NCBI GenBank assembly: GCA_020249505.1
Contig: JADCFN010000001.1
Span: 112,186 to 176,185, forward strand
Direction of reading: 5' to 3'
Length of the DNA: 64,000 nucleotides
Source of the DNA: Roseomonas sp.
Lineage (GTDB): Bacteria; Pseudomonadota; Alphaproteobacteria; Acetobacterales; Acetobacteraceae
Below are positions 25,401-34,312 of the stretch, piece by piece (the stretch's first letter is position 1; each line of letters begins with the position of its first letter). Below the pieces are notes generated by a model. It was not told where the DNA came from. It did not search any database and was given only the letters and a program-made list of their open reading frames with translations. The position numbers were made by a program, and so were the translations under genes.

Positions 25401-26792
25401 TCACGGCGTGCCCCCCTGGCCCAAATCCCACCATAGGCCGGTGAAGGCCAGAATGCCCTCTCGCGCTGGGGCGATCAGGAAATGTTCATCCGGGCCATGT
25501 TGTTTGCAGCCATTATAGGAATGCGGCACCCAGACCAGCGGCACGCCGATATGGTCCACAAACACATCCCCCGGCAGCCCGCCCGATGAATTGGGGATGA
25601 TCTGCACGCGCTTGCCAAGCGTTTTCTGCATGCTTTCCTGCGCCCAACGCACCCAGGGGTGATTGGGCGGTGTGCGGGACGCCGCCATACGCACGCCGGC
25701 GTTCTCAATCACAATATCGCCAAAGCCCTGTTCATTCAGGTGGCGCCGCAAAGATGCCTCAAAAGTGTTTGGGTCGGTATCCACCGTGTAGCGGATATGG
25801 CAGGTGGCGCGCGCATCGGGTGCGACGGCATTCACCGGCGCATCCGGCTTGCCGGAGAGCATCGCCAGCACAATGAAGCTGTTCCAGCCATAGATTTTCT
25901 CAGCCGGCGTCAAGCCTGGTTCGCCCCAATCGGCGTCAATGGTGGCAGCACCATCGCCGCCGCCCACCGGGCAGCCATCCAAAACGCCGCGCACTTCCGC
26001 CGGCACGCCATTTTGCGGCAGCCAATCGCGCACCAGGATCTTGCCACGCGCATCAATAATGGTGCCGATGGCGTGGCTGAGCCGAATGGCGGGGTCCGTG
26101 GTCAGCCCGCCCCAATGGCCGGAATGCACGCCCCCTTGGCGCAGCTTGAGCACCAGGTCAAATTGGAAAATGCCCCGCGTACCGGTGGCGATGGTGGGCA
26201 CATCTGGTTCACAGCGCGGCCCGTCTGAGGCAATCAGCACATCAGCCGCCAGCATGTCGCGATGGGCGGCGACGAATTCGCGCAAACCACGCGAACCACG
26301 TTCTTCCGCCATTTCGAGCACGATCTTCACATTAAAGCCAAGCTTGCCGCCGCGTTCCGCCAGCACCGCTTCAAGCGCTGCGATATTCAGCGCATGCTGG
26401 CCCTTATTGTCGGCGGAACCCCGGCCATACCAGCGGCCATCTTCTTCGAATAACTCCCAAGGCTTCAACCCGGGGCGCCATTGCTCATCCAGCCCACGCA
26501 CCGTGTCACCATGGCCATAGAGCAGCACAGTCGGTTTTGATGCATCTTCAATGCGCGTCGCGGTCAGGATCGGGCCAAAGCCTTCCAGGGGATTGGGATG
26601 GATTTCAACCGTGAAGCCCAACCGTTCCAGCCAGGGTCCAATCGCGCCTTCCAGGTAATGGCGCAAATCGGCCTCATGCCCCGGCTCCTGCGCGGTGGAA
26701 GGAATGGCGACAAGATCGGTCAGCAATTTCTTGTAGCTGCCATCATCGAAATAGGTTGCAGCGCGGGCGAGTGCGCCTTCACGGCTCTGCAT
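25401..26792 (-). CDS. M20-family peptidase/dipeptidase
   Basis: A 463-residue zinc peptidase of the M20/M25/M40 group. Metal ligands appear in YGHGDTV, GRGSADNKG and EMAEERGSRG, with the dimerisation domain in the middle and a C-terminal His near the CKQHGPDEHF segment. Such enzymes hydrolyse dipeptides or N-substituted amino acids. It starts at ATG 26792, 8 bp after the stop of the dehydrogenase gene; a GTG at 26804 overlapping that stop is possible. The two genes look co-transcribed. Confidence 0.85.
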   Translation of the reverse strand: MQSREGALARAATYFDDGSYKKLLTDLVAIPSTAQEPGHEADLRHYLEGAIGPWLERLGFTVEIHPNPLEGFGPILTATRIEDASKPTVLLYGHGDTVRGLDEQWRPGLKPWELFEEDGRWYGRGSADNKGQHALNIAALEAVLAERGGKLGFNVKIVLEMAEERGSRGLREFVAAHRDMLAADVLIASDGPRCEPDVPTIATGTRGIFQFDLVLKLRQGGVHSGHWGGLTTDPAIRLSHAIGTIIDARGKILVRDWLPQNGVPAEVRGVLDGCPVGGGDGAATIDADWGEPGLTPAEKIYGWNSFIVLAMLSGKPDAPVNAVAPDARATCHIRYTVDTDPNTFEASLRRHLNEQGFGDIVIENAGVRMAASRTPPNHPWVRWAQESMQKTLGKRVQIIPNSSGGLPGDVFVDHIGVPLVWVPHSYNGCKQHGPDEHFLIAPAREGILAFTGLWWDLGQGGTP

Positions 26793-26800
26793 CACGCACC

Positions 26801-27769
26801 TCACACAATCTGGTTGAACAAGGCGGTTTCACCGCGCCATTGCCGGTTGAGATTTTCCATCATCATATCCAGCACATTGTCTTCGTATTTATGCGTCTCG
26901 CCGCCCGTATGTGGCGTGATCAGTACATTGGGCATGGCCCAAAGCGGGCTTGCTTCCGGCAGCGGTTCATCCACCGTGACATCCAGGGCAGCACCAGCAA
27001 TGCGCCCGGCTTGCAAGGCCGCGATCAAAGCCGGTTCATCCGCCACACGCCCGCGCGCGACATTCACGACATGCGCGGTGGGCTTCATGGCGGCCAGTGC
27101 GGCAGCGCCGATCAACCCGCGGGTTTCATCCGTCAACGGGCAGGCCAGCACAACAAAATCCGCGCGTGGCAGCAACGCAGGCAGATTGGTGAAGGCATGC
27201 ACCTCATCCGCGCCATTGGCGCCGGCCGAGGCATCGCGGCGCACGCCGATCACCTTCATATCCATGGCCTTGCAGATGCGGGCAATGCGCCCGCCAATCC
27301 GCCCGGTGCCGACCACAATCACTGTCTTGCCGCCGGCTTCATCCTCGCGCTTCGTGAAATCGCCCATCATGCCGCGCCAGAAGCGCTTGGCTTGGTTATC
27401 GCGCGCTTCCGGCACGCGGCGGAGAATGCCCAGCATCAGCGCAATCGCATGTTCGCTGACGGCATTGGCATTGCAGCCCTGTGCGCTTGCCAGCCTGATA
27501 CCCGCCGCGCGCATCACATCGCGGTCATATTGATCCGTCCCCGCACTCGCGGATTGCACAAAGCGCAAGCGGGGCGAGAGCTTGGGCAAATCATTTCGCC
27601 ACAGCCCGGAACAGACCAGCACATCGGCGCCCGCAATCCGCGCATCCAGATCATCCCGATTGCGCACTTCAAAGAAATCAATCCCGGCGCCGCGCAGCGC
27701 GAAGCGATCGGCAAAGCGATAGGCGACATGGGCGAAGCAGATAGTCATTTTCTCGCGCGGCGGCAGCAT
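26801..27769 (-). CDS. D-2-hydroxyacid dehydrogenase (NAD-dependent)
   Basis: A 322-residue member of the D-isomer-specific 2-hydroxyacid dehydrogenases, which oxidise or reduce D-2-hydroxy acids and 2-keto acids. The NAD motif VVGTGRIGGRIARI, the catalytic Arg in NVARGRV, Glu in VDEPLP and His in ITPHTGG are in order. ATG 27769 has AGGAG 6 bp upstream; longer in-frame starts lack such a site. It is divergent from a Bug receptor gene, so the receptor may bring in its substrate. Confidence 0.88.
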   Translation of the reverse strand: MLPPREKMTICFAHVAYRFADRFALRGAGIDFFEVRNRDDLDARIAGADVLVCSGLWRNDLPKLSPRLRFVQSASAGTDQYDRDVMRAAGIRLASAQGCNANAVSEHAIALMLGILRRVPEARDNQAKRFWRGMMGDFTKREDEAGGKTVIVVGTGRIGGRIARICKAMDMKVIGVRRDASAGANGADEVHAFTNLPALLPRADFVVLACPLTDETRGLIGAAALAAMKPTAHVVNVARGRVADEPALIAALQAGRIAGAALDVTVDEPLPEASPLWAMPNVLITPHTGGETHKYEDNVLDMMMENLNRQWRGETALFNQIV

Positions 27770-27919
27770 GGGGTTCTCCTTGAGGCTTCTGGGCCAAACC
27801 CTGAAACGCCAGGGCCATTGGCGCAAGGGGTGGCGCTTGACGGCGGGGGGCGGGACAGCTTCCATCCATCAGGGCAGAACGGGACAATCCGGCAGCAAAG
27901 CCCGACGGGAGGAAGCATC

Positions 27920-28891
27920 ATGAAACGCATCATCACGGCCCTTGCCGCCTTGTTCCTGGGTCTTGCCCAGCCTGCCGCCGCGCAGGATTTCCCCAATCGC
28001 CCCATCAATATGATTGTGGTCTTTGCGCCAGGCGGGGCGACCGATGTGCTGGCGCGCATTGTGGCCGACCACATGGCAAGAACGCTGAACCAGCGCGTCA
28101 CAGTGGAAAATGTCTCCGGCGCTGGCGGTACCATTGGCGGGGCGCGCGGCGCGCAAGCGGCACCCGATGGCTATACGCTGACCGTCGGCAGCCTGGGCAG
28201 CCATTCGGCGGCGCCTTCGATCTATCGGTCCATCCAATATGATCCGCGCGAATTGCAGCCGATTGGGCTGATTGCTGGTACGCCGCTATTCTTCGTGGTG
28301 CGCAATGGCTTTCCCGCACAGACCATGCAGGAATTCCTGGCCCGAGTCCGCGCCAATCCGGGCCAGGTTTCCAATGCCAATGCGGGGATCGGTTCCACCA
28401 ATCATTTGGCCTGTTCGCTATTCGCGCATCTGACCGGCGCGCGGATGAATGAAGTCCCCTATCGCGGTGAGGGTCCAGCCTTGAATGATGTGGTAGCGCA
28501 GCAGGTGGATAGCGCCTGCCTGCTTGCTCCCGCTGCCGTGCCACAAATCCAATCCGGCACCATGCGCGGTCTTCTCACGGCGGCCACCACGCGCAACCCC
28601 AATGCGCCGGGCGTGCCATCCGCGCCGGAAGCCGGGGTGCCTGACTATATCTTCCAAGGCTGGAACGCGATTTTCGCCCCGCGCGGCACGCCGGCACCCG
28701 TGGTGCAAAAGCTGGATGAGGCGCTCCGCGCTGCCTTGAACGACCCTGCCATCCGCAAGCGCATTGAGGATCTGGGCTCCATCCCCGCCGCGCCGGACCA
28801 GATGGGGCCGGAAGCGCTGGCGCGGCTGGTGCGGGCTGAGGTGGATCGCTGGGCGACGGTGGTGCGGGCGGCGGGCATTCAGCCGCAGTGA
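27920..28891 (+). CDS. Bug-family periplasmic receptor (TTT substrate-binding protein)
   Basis: A 323-residue periplasmic binding protein of the TctC/Bug family, which captures carboxylates, amino acids or amides for tripartite tricarboxylate transporters. A signal peptide ends at AAAQDF, followed by the signature PNRPINMIVVFAPGGATDVLAR and the glycine-rich GAGGTIGGARGAQ. It begins 8 bp after GGAGGAAG. No TctA or TctB membrane gene is nearby, so it is one of four orphan receptors in the window. The divergent dehydrogenase and dipeptidase may act on its ligand. Confidence 0.9.
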   Translation: MKRIITALAALFLGLAQPAAAQDFPNRPINMIVVFAPGGATDVLARIVADHMARTLNQRVTVENVSGAGGTIGGARGAQAAPDGYTLTVGSLGSHSAAPSIYRSIQYDPRELQPIGLIAGTPLFFVVRNGFPAQTMQEFLARVRANPGQVSNANAGIGSTNHLACSLFAHLTGARMNEVPYRGEGPALNDVVAQQVDSACLLAPAAVPQIQSGTMRGLLTAATTRNPNAPGVPSAPEAGVPDYIFQGWNAIFAPRGTPAPVVQKLDEALRAALNDPAIRKRIEDLGSIPAAPDQMGPEALARLVRAEVDRWATVVRAAGIQPQ

Positions 28892-28904
28892 AGGGGAGGG
28901 GGCG

Positions 28905-30005
28905 TCACACCCCCCATGCCTTCTCCCCCGCCAATAAGGCGCGCTTGCGCCCAACACCCCAGCGATAGCCTGTCACATCACCATCCTTGCCGAGCACGCG
29001 ATGGCAGGGCACGGCGAGAGAGACCGGGTTTTGCGCGCAAGCCCGCGCCACCGCGCGCGTTGCTTTCGGCTCCCCCATGGCGGCAGCGAGTGCGCTGTAG
29101 GTTGTGGTGCTGCCAAGCGGAATGCCGCGCAGCGCTTCCCAAACACGGCGCTGGAAAATCGTGCCGCGCAAATCCAAGGGCAATTCCAAGGCAGCGCGCG
29201 GTTCGGCGATGAAGGCGATGGCGCGTTTGGCGAAATCGCTGATCTCGGCTGGCGCTGCTTCAATCCGCGCATTTGGGAAACGCGCGTGCAAATCGCCTTC
29301 CAAGGCATCGCGTGCTTCGCCAAAGCCAAGGAAGCAGACGCCCTGATCCGTCGCACCAAGCAGCAAGGGACCAAAGGCGCTTTCCGCCCAGGCAATGCGA
29401 ATAACCTCTCCGGCGCCGCCACGCCACGCGCGGCCGGGGCGCATGCCCAAATGCCGCGCGGTGTTTTCATAAACGCGGCTTTCGCTGCCAAAGCCTGCCC
29501 CCGCCACGGCCTCCGCAACGCGCGCCCCTTCGGCCAACGCGGCTGAAAGTCGCTTCCCGCGTACGCCCTCCGCATAGGAACGCGGAGTGACGCCGGTGAT
29601 GTCCCGAAACATCCGCTGAAAGTGATGCGGCGCATAACCCGCGCGTGCGGCGAGGCTTGCAAGGGATGGTATGGATTCAGAAGCTTCGATCATGGCGCAA
29701 GCGGCACGCACCGCTTCCGCTTGCAGGCGTGCGCGATCACCGCGCGGGTCGCAGCGCTTGCAGGGGCGAAAGCCGGCATCCTCCGCCGCCCTGCTATCGG
29801 CGAAGAACCGCGTATTGCGGCGCAGCGGTGCGGGCGATGGGCAGCCGGGGCGGCAATAAACCCCTTGGGTGGTGACCGCATAGAGGAAGGCGCCACAGGC
29901 AGGCGTGGCATCACGCGCCAGTACGGCGGCGAAGCGGGCATCATTCAGCTTTTCCGACGTGTTCTTCATGCGCGCATCTTCAGTCACGCACGAAACCCGC
30001 GCCAT
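28905..30005 (-). CDS. ada: Ada: methylphosphotriester/O6-methylguanine repair protein and regulator
   Basis: A 366-residue Ada protein. The N-terminal zinc domain has the cysteines in VYCRPGC and FRPCKRC, the first being the acceptor for methyl groups from phosphotriesters. An AraC-type HTH follows (SLAARAGYAPHHFQRMF). The C-terminal methyltransferase ends in the active-site motif PCHRVLG. It repairs alkylation damage and, when methylated, activates adaptive-response genes. An ATG at 29969 is an alternative start that removes 12 residues. It lies 28 bp downstream of rlmH on the same strand. Confidence 0.92.
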   Translation of the reverse strand: MARVSCVTEDARMKNTSEKLNDARFAAVLARDATPACGAFLYAVTTQGVYCRPGCPSPAPLRRNTRFFADSRAAEDAGFRPCKRCDPRGDRARLQAEAVRAACAMIEASESIPSLASLAARAGYAPHHFQRMFRDITGVTPRSYAEGVRGKRLSAALAEGARVAEAVAGAGFGSESRVYENTARHLGMRPGRAWRGGAGEVIRIAWAESAFGPLLLGATDQGVCFLGFGEARDALEGDLHARFPNARIEAAPAEISDFAKRAIAFIAEPRAALELPLDLRGTIFQRRVWEALRGIPLGSTTTYSALAAAMGEPKATRAVARACAQNPVSLAVPCHRVLGKDGDVTGYRWGVGRKRALLAGEKAWGV

Positions 30006-30033
30006 CCGTTTCTTGCTTTCACTTGATCACGCA

Positions 30034-30489
30034 TCAGGGTCGCCACGTCCGGTGATAAGGATGCCCTGTCCTGATCGCCTGCACCCGGTAAAGCTGTTCC
30101 GCCAGCATGCCGCGCACCAGAAAATGCGGCCAGGTGAGCGGGCCGAGCGAGAGCCGATATTCCGCGCGCGCCTGCACGGCCTGATCGAGCCCTTCCGCGC
30201 CGCCGATCATGAAGCAGGCCGTGCGCCCGGCTTCATCCCAGCGGGTCAGCAGCGCGGCCAGGCTTTCCGTATCGGGCATGGCGCCGCCAAGATCCAAGGC
30301 GACCGGCACCGCGCCGACAGGGATGGCAGCGAGGATCGCGGCACCTTCACGCCGGCGGATTTCGGCTTCGTTGCCGCGCGCTTCGGGGATTTCAACCAAT
30401 TCCGGCGCCGGGCGCAGCCGCGCTGCGTAATGGGCGTAAAGCGCTGCCTCCGGCCCCGGCTTGATCCGCCCGATGGCGATGATCCTAAT
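30034..30489 (-). CDS. rlmH: 23S rRNA (pseudouridine-1915-N3)-methyltransferase RlmH, apparent ATT start
   Basis: A SPOUT methyltransferase modifying the A-site region of 23S rRNA. The protein contains [13 protein letters not shown] (SAM-binding knot), [21 protein letters not shown] and a C-terminal HPYHR. RlmH proteins start MRI.IIAVGR.K.GPE and are about 155 residues. Here the matching segment is [13 protein letters not shown], preceded by an ATT codon at 30489 that overlaps the rsfS stop (ATTAG). Starting there gives 151 residues. The nearest ATG, at 30570, adds 27 unlike residues read through rsfS. No ATG, GTG, TTG or CTG lies between. ATT is a rare but real start codon. Confidence 0.88.
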   Translation of the reverse strand: MRIIAIGRIKPGPEAALYAHYAARLRPAPELVEIPEARGNEAEIRRREGAAILAAIPVGAVPVALDLGGAMPDTESLAALLTRWDEAGRTACFMIGGAEGLDQAVQARAEYRLSLGPLTWPHFLVRGMLAEQLYRVQAIRTGHPYHRTWRP

Positions 30490-31069
30490 CCCGCGCGGCG
30501 TCGGAATTCTCCGTCTGCACTGGGCTTTCCGGCCCCCACATGCGTTCCAGGCGATAGAGCTCTCGTGCATCGGGGCGGAACAGGTGGATCACCAGATCGC
30601 CGGCATCAATCAGCACCCAATCCGGTGAGGCCTGAATGGCATCGCGCTTCAAATGCAGCCCAGCCTTGCCAAGGGCTTCATCCAAATGGGATGCCATGGC
30701 TTGCAATTGGCGCTCAACCTGGCCTGTCGCGATGATCAGGCGGTCCGTGTAATCGGCGCGGCCAGTCACGTCCAAAACGACGATGTTTTCGGCCTTGTCG
30801 TCTTCCAGGCTTTTCTGCGCGGCCTCCACAAGCATTTGCAGCCGGTCAGGTGCCAGTTTTTCGCGGCGCCTGCTGCGTACAGGGCGCGGCGCTGCGGGCG
30901 TGGCGGCACCAGCCGCTTTGGTGGCACGCTTTGCCTTGGGCGCGGATTTCGCGGCGGTGGTTTTTGCAGCAGCACGCTTCGGCACTGGCTTGGCGGTAGG
31001 CTTGGGCGCCGACTTCGCAGAGGCCGCTTTGGCGGCAGCCGTTTTCGGCGCAGTTTTCGCCTTGGGCAC
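30485..31069 (-). CDS. rsfS: Ribosome silencing factor RsfS, with low-complexity N-terminal extension
   Basis: RsfS binds ribosomal protein L14 and blocks subunit joining in starved cells. The conserved domain lies at about residues 75-180 ([45 protein letters not shown]). The domain is preceded by an Ala/Lys/Pro-rich segment. The first GTG is at 31069, but the frame stays open to an ATA at 31177 that has a perfect AGGAGG 5 bp upstream and lies 9 bp after the nadD stop. Translation may begin there, giving about 230 residues. It sits between nadD and rlmH, the standard order. Confidence 0.88.
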   Translation of the reverse strand: MPKAKTAPKTAAAKAASAKSAPKPTAKPVPKRAAAKTTAAKSAPKAKRATKAAGAATPAAPRPVRSRRREKLAPDRLQMLVEAAQKSLEDDKAENIVVLDVTGRADYTDRLIIATGQVERQLQAMASHLDEALGKAGLHLKRDAIQASPDWVLIDAGDLVIHLFRPDARELYRLERMWGPESPVQTENSDAARD

Positions 31070-31186
31070 GCCAGCAGCTTTCGGCTTGGCGCTGGCCTTG
31101 GGCGCGGCTTTGGGTTTCGGCTGCGCGGTGGCGCGCCGTTTTGGGCTTTCTTCAGCCGGGGTGGGCTTGCGGGCTATGGCCGCCTC

Positions 31187-31810
31187 CTATCTCTCTGTCT
31201 GTCGCGGGTGCAAGGCTGCTGCCCTGATTGCAGTGGCGGAAGCAGCGTGTTCCCGCGCTGAAACGAAACACCATCTGGCCGTTTTGGTAGCCTGCTTGGC
31301 GCCCGCAAGCAACGCGCCTGGCCGACAGCGCTGGCGGCGCAGCACGGAAGCGGCTGCACCATGCAGCGCCTGCCGTGTCCAACCCGGGCGCGGCAGCACC
31401 GCCAATGGGGTAGAAGTGGCGATACGGCGCCATGATTTCCAGCGGGGCAGCTGCACCAGGTTATCCGCGCCAATCAGAAACACGAAAACCGCGCGGGGAA
31501 AGCGCCGGCGCAATTTGGCCAGCGTATCGGCGGTGAAGCGCGTGCCCAGCGCCTTTTCGATATCGGTCGCGATCACGCGCCTGCCATCGGCAATGCGCCT
31601 TGCACTTGCCAGGCGGTCCTTCAGCGGCGCCATGCCCGCGCGTGGCTTCAGCGGATTGCCGGGTGAGACCATGAGCCAAACCTGATTCAGCCCCAGCGCC
31701 CGCATGGCCTTCAGCGCGACATGGCGATGCCCGGCATGGGCCGGGTTGAAGGACCCGCCCAAAAGGCCGATGCGGCGCCGGCGGCCATCGCCGAAACGGG
31801 ATGGAGTCAT
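31187..31810 (-). CDS. nadD: Nicotinate-nucleotide adenylyltransferase
   Basis: The enzyme adenylates nicotinate mononucleotide in NAD synthesis. The 207-residue product has GLLGGSFNPAHAGH near the N-terminus (the nucleotidyltransferase HxGH motif), then WLMVSPGNPLK, FLIGADNLVQLPRW and a C-terminal SATAIR matching the family's (S/T)xTxIR. ATG 31810 is chosen; the frame extends 19 codons further without support. It heads nadD-rsfS-rlmH. Confidence 0.92.
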   Translation of the reverse strand: MTPSRFGDGRRRRIGLLGGSFNPAHAGHRHVALKAMRALGLNQVWLMVSPGNPLKPRAGMAPLKDRLASARRIADGRRVIATDIEKALGTRFTADTLAKLRRRFPRAVFVFLIGADNLVQLPRWKSWRRIATSTPLAVLPRPGWTRQALHGAAASVLRRQRCRPGALLAGAKQATKTARWCFVSAREHAASATAIRAAALHPRQTER

Positions 31811-31870
31811 GGGGCTAGGATACGCGTGTTCAGCGCCAAGGTGAATTGGCCTGCCAAGTCGCCGCAAACG

Positions 31871-33376
31871 TTATTTGTACACAAAGGCCGCGTCGTTCAG
31901 GTCGATCTTGGGGAATTCATCCTTCTCCGCCCAATAATCCTGATTATGCATCCATTCGGGCTTGTCGCCGCGCTGCGGCAGCAAATGCATCCCGCGCATC
32001 AGATAGCCAGGATTGAAATTCTCCGGGTCAATCCAGGGCAGGATCGGCATATTATGATCTTCTTCCCGCAGCGCCACTTCAACCTGCGCCTTGCCCTTGG
32101 CATCCATGTACTTCAGTAATTTGCAGACGAAATCGCCCACCAGATCAGCGCGCAAGGTCCAGGATGCGCGGAAATAGCCAAAGACCCAAACCATATTGGG
32201 AATGCCGGTGAACATCATGCCGCGATAGGTCACGGTTTCATGAAAATCGAGCGGCTTGCCATCAATCTCAAACGCAATATCGCCAAGCACATTCAGGTTG
32301 AAGCCGGTTGCTGCGACAATGATATCCGCTTCCAATTCCTGACCGGATTTGGTGATGACACCCTTTGCCGAGAAGCTTTCGATCTCATCCGTCACCACGC
32401 TCGCCTTGCCTTGGGCAATGCCGTGGAACAGATCGCCATTGGGCACAAAGGCCATGCGTTGCCGCCAGGGGCGATATTTCGGCGTGAAATGAGTCGCGAT
32501 ATCGTAATCCTGCCCGACAATGCCGCGAATGCCATCCAAGAGCGCTTCCTTCACCTTTTCTGGCTGCGAGAAGGACATTTGGGCGAATTTGGCTTGCTCG
32601 AACAGGATTGTCCGGCGGGTGATTTCGTGAATCCAATCTTCCGAAATGCCAAGCGCGCGCAGTTCCTCGGCGATCTCAATCGCGTTGCGGCCCACACGGA
32701 AATAGGTGGGGGAACGCTGCAGCATCACAACATGGGCGGCCTTGGCGGCCATGGCGGGGATGATGGTGGCCGCGCTGGCGCCTGACCCAATCACCAGCAC
32801 GCGTTTGCCGGCATAGTCGAGCCCTTCTGGCCATTCCTCGGAATGCACCAGCCGGCCCTGATAGGCCGCCATATTCGGCCATTCGGGCATATAGCCCTGA
32901 CGCTGCCGGTAATAGCCCTGACACATATAAAGAAAATTGCAGGTGAAACGGCGCGGCAGGCCATTGGTCTTGTCCAGAACCTCCAAGGTCCAAAGCTTGG
33001 TCTGGCTATCCCAACTTGCATGCGTAATGTGATGCCGATAGCGGATATGCCGCGCCAGATCATTTTCTGCGATCACTTCGCCCATATAACTCAGGATTTC
33101 TTCGGCAGTGGCGATTGGCGCACCGCGCCAGGGCTTGAAGCGATAGCCGAAGGTATGCAGGTCGCTATCCGAACGAATGCCGGGATATTTATGGGTCCAC
33201 CAGGTGCCGCCGAAGCTTTCCTCATTCTCCAGCACGACAAAGCGCTTGTCCGGGCATTGTGTGCTGAGGTGATAGGCGGCGCCAATGCCGGAAATGCCGG
33301 CGCCAACAATCAACACATCGAAAAACTCAACCGAATGCGGATGGCTTGCGGTCTGTAGCGGGGCAGTATCGGGCAT
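31871..33376 (-). CDS. Flavin-containing monooxygenase (Baeyer-Villiger-like)
   Basis: A 501-residue FAD/NADPH monooxygenase. The FAD motif is VGAGISGIG, the family motif GGTWWTHKYPGIRSDSD follows, and the NADPH-binding GSGASAATI is near residue 190. A BVMO-like fingerprint YQGRLVHSEEWPE matches FxGxxxHxxxW with Tyr for Phe. It probably oxygenates a ketone or a hydrophobic amine/sulphide; the substrate is unknown. It lies 60 bp upstream of nadD, between it and the hydratase-like gene, all on the same strand. Confidence 0.85.
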   Translation of the reverse strand: MPDTAPLQTASHPHSVEFFDVLIVGAGISGIGAAYHLSTQCPDKRFVVLENEESFGGTWWTHKYPGIRSDSDLHTFGYRFKPWRGAPIATAEEILSYMGEVIAENDLARHIRYRHHITHASWDSQTKLWTLEVLDKTNGLPRRFTCNFLYMCQGYYRQRQGYMPEWPNMAAYQGRLVHSEEWPEGLDYAGKRVLVIGSGASAATIIPAMAAKAAHVVMLQRSPTYFRVGRNAIEIAEELRALGISEDWIHEITRRTILFEQAKFAQMSFSQPEKVKEALLDGIRGIVGQDYDIATHFTPKYRPWRQRMAFVPNGDLFHGIAQGKASVVTDEIESFSAKGVITKSGQELEADIIVAATGFNLNVLGDIAFEIDGKPLDFHETVTYRGMMFTGIPNMVWVFGYFRASWTLRADLVGDFVCKLLKYMDAKGKAQVEVALREEDHNMPILPWIDPENFNPGYLMRGMHLLPQRGDKPEWMHNQDYWAEKDEFPKIDLNDAAFVYK

Positions 33377-33454
33377 GCGGCGCGTCTTTCCTGATCACCA
33401 ACAAATTCAGCGTTTCACAATAGCAGGCAGCGCGGCTTTGACGAAACGGCCAGG

Positions 33455-34312
33455 TTATTTGAACCGCACCACCACATCCTGCGCCTGATCCAAGCCCTCA
33501 TAGCGCGCGGTCCAGACCTGACCCGCCAGCACCGGCTGGGGTGGCGAAAAAGACCCCAAGGAGATGATATCCCCCTGCCGCAAGGGCCGCCCTTCTCGCG
33601 CCAAGTCGCGCGCAATCCAGGCCAGCGCATTCAGGGGATGGCCCAGAATGGCGGCCCCGGGTGCCCGTGAAACCTCCCGCCCATCCTGATGGAGTGAAAT
33701 GCTCATCCGTCCCAAGGCCGCGATGAAATCCGCACTCGGCGTCACTGCAATCGGGCGCCCCTGCACGCCAAGCCGCGCGCCGACATTGATGGCGAGCAGA
33801 TCGCCAAGGCTTGGGCGATGATCCGGCCCATAGACCAGATCAGGCAATTCAATGAAGGGAATGACCTGATCAATATGGCGGATCAGTGCGGCATGGTCAG
33901 TCAGCGCAGTTTCAACGCCCCCCATCGAAACACGCACCAGCATATCCGCTTCCAGGACTGGCACGGCGGCGAAACGTGCTTCGATTTCAGCACCCGAAGA
34001 TGCGCGCAAGGTGGCGTGGAAAATTGCACCGCGAATTGGGTGATCAATGCCGAAGCGTTGTTGAATGACGGGGTTGGTCAGGCCAAGCTTGAAGCCGACG
34101 GTGTCTCCCATGGGTTGCGCGAAAAGCGCAACAAGCTTGTCCTGCACGCAGCGCCCATCGGCGGGTGATAGCGCCGCGAAAGGCGTGGGCGATTGGCGTT
34201 GCAAGATCTGCCCGGCAAAGCGCGCAATCGCCGCATCATCCGGGCAGGCAGCGCGCGCGGCGGGCGCCAGCGCCAGGCCCAGCAGCAGAGCGGCGAAAAG
34301 CCGCCGCGGCAT
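33455..34312 (-). CDS. Exported hydratase-like protein (2-keto-4-pentenoate hydratase fold)
   Basis: A 285-residue protein related to 2-keto-4-pentenoate hydratases and fumarylacetoacetate hydrolases. Visible features include GFKLGLTNPVIQQRFGI, VLEADMLVRV (acid pair), FIELPDLVYG and HPLNALAWIARDLA, all usual in MhpD-like proteins. Unusually for this fold, it starts with a signal peptide (RRLFAALLLGLALAPAARA) and has two cysteines in the mature region, suggesting a periplasmic location. Its ATG shares one base with the proA stop (TGATG). The reaction is not known. Confidence 0.78.
   Translation of the reverse strand: MPRRLFAALLLGLALAPAARAACPDDAAIARFAGQILQRQSPTPFAALSPADGRCVQDKLVALFAQPMGDTVGFKLGLTNPVIQQRFGIDHPIRGAIFHATLRASSGAEIEARFAAVPVLEADMLVRVSMGGVETALTDHAALIRHIDQVIPFIELPDLVYGPDHRPSLGDLLAINVGARLGVQGRPIAVTPSADFIAALGRMSISLHQDGREVSRAPGAAILGHPLNALAWIARDLAREGRPLRQGDIISLGSFSPPQPVLAGQVWTARYEGLDQAQDVVVRFK

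Noticed and set aside
30490..30570. ATG at 30570 as the rlmH start
   Set aside because: It adds 27 residues unlike any RlmH and overlaps rsfS by 86 bp; the conserved N-terminus begins at ATT 30489.
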